Source of the DNA: Vulcanimicrobiota bacterium
Lineage (GTDB): Bacteria; Vulcanimicrobiota; Vulcanimicrobiia; Vulcanimicrobiales; Vulcanimicrobiaceae
NCBI GenBank assembly: GCA_030038335.1
Contig: JASHPC010000143.1
Location: 1-17,758 of the forward strand
DNA length: 17,758 bases
Direction of reading: 5' to 3'
Made by a program: the position numbers and the translations under genes. Shown in pieces: positions 14,281-17,758 of this stretch (its first letter is position 1; every line of letters starts with the position of its first letter). The notes below the pieces were generated by a model. It was not told the DNA's origin, did not search any database, and saw nothing but the letters and a program-made list of their open reading frames with translations.

Positions 14281-15069
14281 ATGGCTGAGGGGTACGACTA
14301 TCTTCTCGTCGAGCCGGGAACCGTCGCCGTCGTCACGCTGAACAGACCCGACGTTCTCAACGCGTTGAGCGCCGCGGTTCTTACAGAGCTCTCGCGGACG
14401 CTGCGCGCACTAGACGACGACCCCGCGACCCGCGTCGTCATCATCACCGGAAGCGGCACGCGCGCATTCGCTGCGGGCGCTGACATTGCAGAGCTCGCCG
14501 CGCTCCAGTCGGCCGTCGACGCGAAGGTGATGGCGCGCACGGGCCAAGCCCTAACCCGTCAGATCGAGCGCATGCGCGTACCGGCAATAGCGGCCGTCAA
14601 CGGCTTCGCGCTCGGCGGTGGCTGCGAGCTTGCAATGGCCTGCGACGTCCGAATCGCGAGCGAAGCCGCGCGCTTCGGCCAACCTGAAGTGAATCTCGGC
14701 ATCATTCCCGGATACGGCGGCTCGCAGCGAACGACGCGGCTCGTCGGACGAGGCCAAGCGATGTATCTCTGTTTGACCGGCGAGATCATCGGTGCGGACG
14801 AGGCGCTGCGCATCGGTCTCGTCGACCGAGTCGTTCCCGCTGGCGAGCTCATGAACGAAGCACATCGCGTCGCACGTCTCATTGCTTCGAAGGCGCCGCT
14901 CGCAGTCGCGGCCTGCAAGCGCGCGATCGACACGGGAGCCCACCTCTCGATAGATGATGCGCTCGAAGTCGAGGCGAGTGAGTTTGCCGATCTCATTCCC
15001 ACGGCCGACTTCGAAGAGGGAACCCGCGCGTTTCTCGAAAAGCGCGGCGCGCATTTTACGGGCCGCTAA
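14281..15069 (+). CDS. Enoyl-CoA hydratase/isomerase (crotonase family)
   Basis: This 262-aa crotonase would hydrate 2-enoyl-CoA to 3-hydroxyacyl-CoA in fatty-acid or related acid degradation. The oxyanion-hole segments are FAAGADIAEL (63-72) and ALGGGCELAMACD. The two acid/base glutamates, Glu116 (GGGCE) and Glu136 (GQPEVNLG), are both present at the 20-residue spacing of true hydratases, so hydratase activity is likely. The length and C-terminal tail are normal. It stands alone between phoU (divergent) and the TlpA-like gene (convergent, 7 bases apart). No beta-oxidation partner genes are adjacent. Confidence 0.94.
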   Translation: MAEGYDYLLVEPGTVAVVTLNRPDVLNALSAAVLTELSRTLRALDDDPATRVVIITGSGTRAFAAGADIAELAALQSAVDAKVMARTGQALTRQIERMRVPAIAAVNGFALGGGCELAMACDVRIASEAARFGQPEVNLGIIPGYGGSQRTTRLVGRGQAMYLCLTGEIIGADEALRIGLVDRVVPAGELMNEAHRVARLIASKAPLAVAACKRAIDTGAHLSIDDALEVEASEFADLIPTADFEEGTRAFLEKRGAHFTGR

Positions 15070-15076
15070 GAGGCGC

Positions 15077-15595
15077 TCATCGCAGTGCAAGCCGTTGCTC
15101 GGCACTGCTCATCGCCGCCTCTATCGCCGGATTGTAGCCCTGCCACGTCGCGCGCACGCGGCTTTGCGGATCGATCGTAACGATCGTCGGAAACCCATCG
15201 AGTGAGAAGAACCCACGCGAAAGAGCGTGCGGATCGAGAACGACGTTGCGCAGATGCAGCCGCTTCGCGAAGCTTTCCGCCACCACGCGCGGCTCACCGA
15301 CGTCGATGGGCACGACGTCGACGCGCGGGTGCGCGCGAGCGTACGCTTCAACGATAGGGAGCTCTTCTTGACACGGCTCACACCACGACGCGTAAAAGTC
15401 GAGGAAGAGCACCCGTCCACGGTCGGCGGTGACGCGAAACGTCCCGCCATCGAGCCGCTCGTACGTTGCGTGGGGTGCGGGATACGCGACTGCAAGGCTC
15501 AGCGAGCGCGGCACGATGAGAACTCTCCAGGCGAGCACCAAGACGACGGCGACTGCCAAGAGATTCCACAGCACGTTCCAGCGCGCTCCGTTCAC
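15077..15595 (-). CDS. Membrane-anchored TlpA/ResA-like thioredoxin
   Basis: Starting at the GTG at 15595 gives 172 aa. One N-terminal membrane helix (~8-27, LWNLLAVAVVLVLAWRVLIV) would anchor a thioredoxin domain outside the membrane. The redox pair Cys72/Cys75 is in FYASWCEPCQEELP and the cis-proline is Pro136 in DGFPTIVTID. Such proteins reduce or isomerise periplasmic disulfides, often for cytochrome c maturation, but no such genes are adjacent. The frame continues upstream to 16174, but that part reads through the opposite-strand regulator and is not credible. An AGAGGG lies ~12 bases before the GTG. It is divergent from the DUF2249-Crp/Fnr gene, so regulation by it is possible. Confidence 0.88.
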   Translation of the reverse strand: MNGARWNVLWNLLAVAVVLVLAWRVLIVPRSLSLAVAYPAPHATYERLDGGTFRVTADRGRVLFLDFYASWCEPCQEELPIVEAYARAHPRVDVVPIDVGEPRVVAESFAKRLHLRNVVLDPHALSRGFFSLDGFPTIVTIDPQSRVRATWQGYNPAIEAAMSSAEQRLALR

Positions 15596-15694
15596 ACCCG
15601 TAACGTTCCCTCTTTCATAGCAACGCGGTCTTCCCCGCGCGTCAAGCCCGCTCCGGCAGGCCGAATCGCGGTCGCTCCATAACCTGGTCGAACG

Positions 15695-16642
15695 ATGCCT
15701 TTCAGTCGCCCGGCCACGATGACGCTCGATGCCAGGTCGCTTTCGCCTGCGACGCGCACCGATCAGATTCTCGACAGCTTCGATAAACTGCAGCTCGGCG
15801 GCACGATGGAGATTCTCGAGGAAACGGATCCACGCGCACTGCGAAACGAAATGATGCAGCTGCGGCCGGGACGTTTCTCTTGGGATGCGCGCAACTTCGG
15901 CGGCAATCGCTGGACCGTTCGACTCGAGCGCATCGACGAGAACGCCAACATCGAGTCCTTCCTGCCCCACGTTCCTCCGTTTTCTACGGCAAAGGCGTCG
16001 ACATTGAGCGATCTTGCAAGCCAGACCGCCGAGCGCTCCTACGAAGCGGGCGAAACGATCTTCGACGAAGGCGAAGTATGGCCGTACCTCGGGATCGTGC
16101 GCACGGGGAAAGTCATCTACACGCTGCTCTCGCCCGACGGAAAGACGCACACGATTGGCGAGCGGCTCGCACACGACACGATGAACGAGAGCGGGACGTT
16201 CGACGGCGGCGGCACGACGACGCGCGCCGAGGCGCTCACGCGCGCAACGCTTCTAACGATTCCGAGTGAAGCCGTCTTGCACGCTTGCCGCAACGACGCG
16301 GAGCTCGCGCTCGGATTCCTCGTCGCGGCATCGCAAGCGCGACGGCGTTCGATTGACACGATCGCCGACCTCGCCTTCGCCCACGTGCTTCAGCGCGTTG
16401 CGAAGTTCTTACTCGGCTACGCCCGCGCGTCTGTCGGCATGACGCGCGGTCTCCCCGGCGTCGAGAATCTCTCGCAGGCGCAAATTGCGGCGGCGGCTGG
16501 AACGGTGCGCGACATGGCAGCGCGCGCGTTGCTGCGCCTCAAGAATGCCGGCGCACTCGAACTCGATCGCGGACGCGTCAAGGCGATCGACCGCGCAAGG
16601 CTCGAAGCCTTCGCGCACAACGTCCAGGCGCCGCCGGTTTAA
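15695..16642 (+). CDS. DUF2249 domain fused to Crp/Fnr-type transcription regulator
   Basis: This 315-aa protein has three parts. Residues ~9-82 (LDARSLSPATRTDQILDSF ... FGGNRWTVRLERI) match the DUF2249 module, often found near nitrogen-oxide, hemerythrin or iron-sulfur repair genes. Residues ~95-205 form a cyclic-nucleotide-binding-like beta roll (YEAGETIFDEGE), but the FGE...R phosphate-binding pattern of cAMP receptors is missing (MNESGTFDGGGTTTRAEA). Residues ~206-310 contain a long helix and a winged helix-turn-helix (LSQAQIAAAAGTVRDMAARA). Only one cysteine is seen, so it is not an FNR-type iron-sulfur sensor. A sensor-regulator role is inferred. ATG 15719 is an alternative start. It is divergent from the TlpA-like gene. 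Confidence 0.85.
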   Translation: MPFSRPATMTLDARSLSPATRTDQILDSFDKLQLGGTMEILEETDPRALRNEMMQLRPGRFSWDARNFGGNRWTVRLERIDENANIESFLPHVPPFSTAKASTLSDLASQTAERSYEAGETIFDEGEVWPYLGIVRTGKVIYTLLSPDGKTHTIGERLAHDTMNESGTFDGGGTTTRAEALTRATLLTIPSEAVLHACRNDAELALGFLVAASQARRRSIDTIADLAFAHVLQRVAKFLLGYARASVGMTRGLPGVENLSQAQIAAAAGTVRDMAARALLRLKNAGALELDRGRVKAIDRARLEAFAHNVQAPPV

Positions 16643-17202
16643 GTCTCTACGGCTTCCAGCGTCGCGGTTTCAGCCGTAACCGCCTCCGGCTGTTCCTGAT
16701 CGAAGGCAGCGCGTTTGCTCTTCGCGACGGCTTCTGCGAGTTGCGGCGCTGCGTTCCTTGCGCTCGCCTCGGTAAGCGTCTCTCGTCCTTTACGGACGGC
16801 GCCGAGCGCGCCGGAGAGACGTGCCTCCATTTCGCCGAGCACGGACGACGCGTAGTGATCCGCTCCTTCTTTTACCTTTTGCGCACGCTCTTGAGCGTCG
16901 CGCATGATGGCGTCGGCAGTGCGGCGGGCACGCTGCACGATCTCGTGCTGGTCTAGCATCTCGTCATGCTTGCTCGCCGCCTCGTCCACGAGTGCTTGTG
17001 CCTTCTCTTGTGCCGCGCGCAGCACGCGCTCGTGATCCTTCGTGATGATCTTCGCTCGACCGACTTCCTCGGGCAGCGTCGCCCGAATCTTCTCGACGAA
17101 CTCCGCTAGACGTTCCTCCGACAGAATCCGGTATCCGGCGGGAAGCCACGTTCCCTCACGTACGTATGCTTCGAGTTTATCCAACACGCGATAGACCGAC
17201 AT
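16639..17202 (-). CDS. Coiled-coil protein downstream of coaD
   Basis: This 187-aa protein has a conserved-looking N-terminus (MSVYRVLDKLEAYVREG...LPAGYRILSEERLAEFVEKI). A long charged helix follows (~50-150) that resembles DivIVA or ATP-synthase-b coiled coils (AQEKAQALVDEAASKHDEML, RARRTADAIMRDAQERAQ). No enzyme motif or membrane segment is present. It lies 12 bases after coaD, so the two are probably co-transcribed. I recall similar coiled-coil proteins beside coaD in other bacteria, but their role is unknown. The 3' end overlaps the convergent regulator by 4 bases. Confidence 0.8.
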   Translation of the reverse strand: MSVYRVLDKLEAYVREGTWLPAGYRILSEERLAEFVEKIRATLPEEVGRAKIITKDHERVLRAAQEKAQALVDEAASKHDEMLDQHEIVQRARRTADAIMRDAQERAQKVKEGADHYASSVLGEMEARLSGALGAVRKGRETLTEASARNAAPQLAEAVAKSKRAAFDQEQPEAVTAETATLEAVET

Positions 17203-17214
17203 GGGAGCCTCCGT

Positions 17215-17736
17215 TTATGTCGAGCGATGTAAACCGGCGCGCTTCGCGCTCATGATCCGCAGCACGGGTTCGGGAACGAGCGCGGCCACGTCGCCGCCGA
17301 GAAAGAACACTTCTTTGACGATGCTGGAGCTGACGAAGGAGTAGCGCTGATCTGACATGAGAAAGAGCGTGTCAACGTCGGAGAGCGAGCGATTCATCAA
17401 TGCCGTCGACATTTCATTTTCAAAATCGGAGACAGCACGAAGTCCTTTCACGATAACGTCCGCATGCGATCGCTTCACGTACTCTGCAAGCAGCCCGCGG
17501 AAGTGCTCCACCGAAACGTTGGGAAGGTGCGCCGTGCACTCCTTCAGCATGGCTTCTCGCTCCTCGAGCGAGAACATCGGCTCGCGCTTCTGTGGATTGA
17601 CGACGACGGCGACGGTAACGCGCCCGAAACAGCGCGCGGCGCGCTCCACGACGTCGAGATGGCCGTGCGTCGGCGGATCGAACGAGCCGGGAAGGATCGC
17701 GTGCGTCGCACTCGACGCTCGCCCGTCCCGATTCAC
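17215..17736 (-). CDS. coaD: Phosphopantetheine adenylyltransferase
   Basis: CoaD transfers AMP from ATP to 4'-phosphopantetheine, the penultimate step of coenzyme A synthesis. The 173-aa protein has the nucleotidyltransferase motif PGSFDPPTHGHLDVV (16-30; the T/HxGH element includes His26), KGLRAVSDFENEM (97-109) and SSSIVKE (136-142). All match the family. A GTG start at 17736 overlaps a TGA from an upstream frame that enters from the window edge. The family usually begins close to AILPGSFDP, so the first ten residues may be extra. A small coiled-coil protein gene follows after 12 bases. Confidence 0.95.
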   Translation of the reverse strand: MNRDGRASSATHAILPGSFDPPTHGHLDVVERAARCFGRVTVAVVVNPQKREPMFSLEEREAMLKECTAHLPNVSVEHFRGLLAEYVKRSHADVIVKGLRAVSDFENEMSTALMNRSLSDVDTLFLMSDQRYSFVSSSIVKEVFFLGGDVAALVPEPVLRIMSAKRAGLHRST

Positions 17737-17758
17737 GATGGTTCTGCCGCAAGAAAGG
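17733..17758 (-). CDS. Possible 3' end of an upstream gene (partial)
   Basis: Entering from the right edge, one minus-strand frame reads FLAAEPS then TGA, and this stop overlaps the coaD GTG start (GTGA), exactly like other junctions in this window. In many bacteria the 16S rRNA methyltransferase gene rsmD precedes coaD, but seven residues cannot identify it. Confidence 0.3.

Noticed and set aside
15614..15645. Promoter of the TlpA-like gene (TTGACG ... TATGAA)
   Set aside because: The spacing between the two hexamers is 20 bases, too long for a normal promoter, so I did not list it.
15596..16174. N-terminal extension of the TlpA-like frame (about 190 residues)
   Set aside because: It runs antisense through the DUF2249-Crp/Fnr gene, has no family pattern, and the membrane helix and thioredoxin domain begin right after the GTG at 15595.
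1..17758. CRISPR, tRNA, rRNA, insertion sequences
   Set aside because: No repeated spacer pattern, cloverleaf, rRNA segment, transposase or terminal inverted repeats were seen.

Overview
This window is gene-dense bacterial chromosome with high GC (roughly 60 % or more by eye). Its layout is compact: most neighbouring genes overlap by 1-50 bases or are separated by fewer than 30. GTG and TTG starts are common. I see no mobile elements, CRISPR arrays, rRNA or tRNA genes. The genes are mostly housekeeping or metabolic. A FecR/DUF6600-type exported protein, an archaeal-type DUF211 protein and a DUF2249-Crp/Fnr fusion fit an under-studied lineage. Candidate Eremiobacterota (WPS-2) or a similar uncultivated phylum is my guess, not something the sequence proves.

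Layout. On the left edge (+), the end of a Nudix hydrolase overlaps the start of a secreted FecR-like/DUF6600 protein. A long minus-strand gene train then runs from about 10823 down to 1356: Cof-type HAD phosphatase, moaD, moaE, alpha/beta hydrolase, moeB with a rhodanese domain, aldo/keto reductase, queG, a photolyase-like flavoprotein, an ABC exporter, DUF211, a VIT/CCC1-like membrane protein, and a tiny two-helix PLDc_N-like membrane protein. Stop/start overlaps of the GTGA, ATGA and TGATG kind join many of them, so this is probably one operon or a chain of coupled operons. Its recognisable themes are molybdopterin synthase assembly (MoaD, MoaE, MoeB-rhodanese), tRNA queuosine synthesis (QueG), flavin photochemistry and membrane transport.

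At 10824-10979 a divergent intergenic region carries strong, mutually exclusive inverted repeats. It separates that train from a + strand uncharacterised ATP-grasp-like protein. A class V aminotransferase converges on that gene and follows phoU on the minus strand. phoU has a promoter that predicts a leaderless mRNA. Divergent from phoU is an enoyl-CoA hydratase (+). It converges with a membrane-anchored TlpA-like thioredoxin (-), which is itself divergent from the DUF2249-Crp/Fnr regulator (+). The right edge holds coaD followed by a coiled-coil protein (-).

Most notable points: (1) the photolyase homologue keeps its FAD fold but lacks the residues that bind the CPD lesion and the Asn that faces flavin N5; (2) the 10.9 kb intergenic region looks like a switching RNA leader; (3) a DUF2249 domain is fused to a Crp/Fnr regulator; (4) a DUF211 protein is translationally coupled to a VIT-like transporter behind an ABC exporter.
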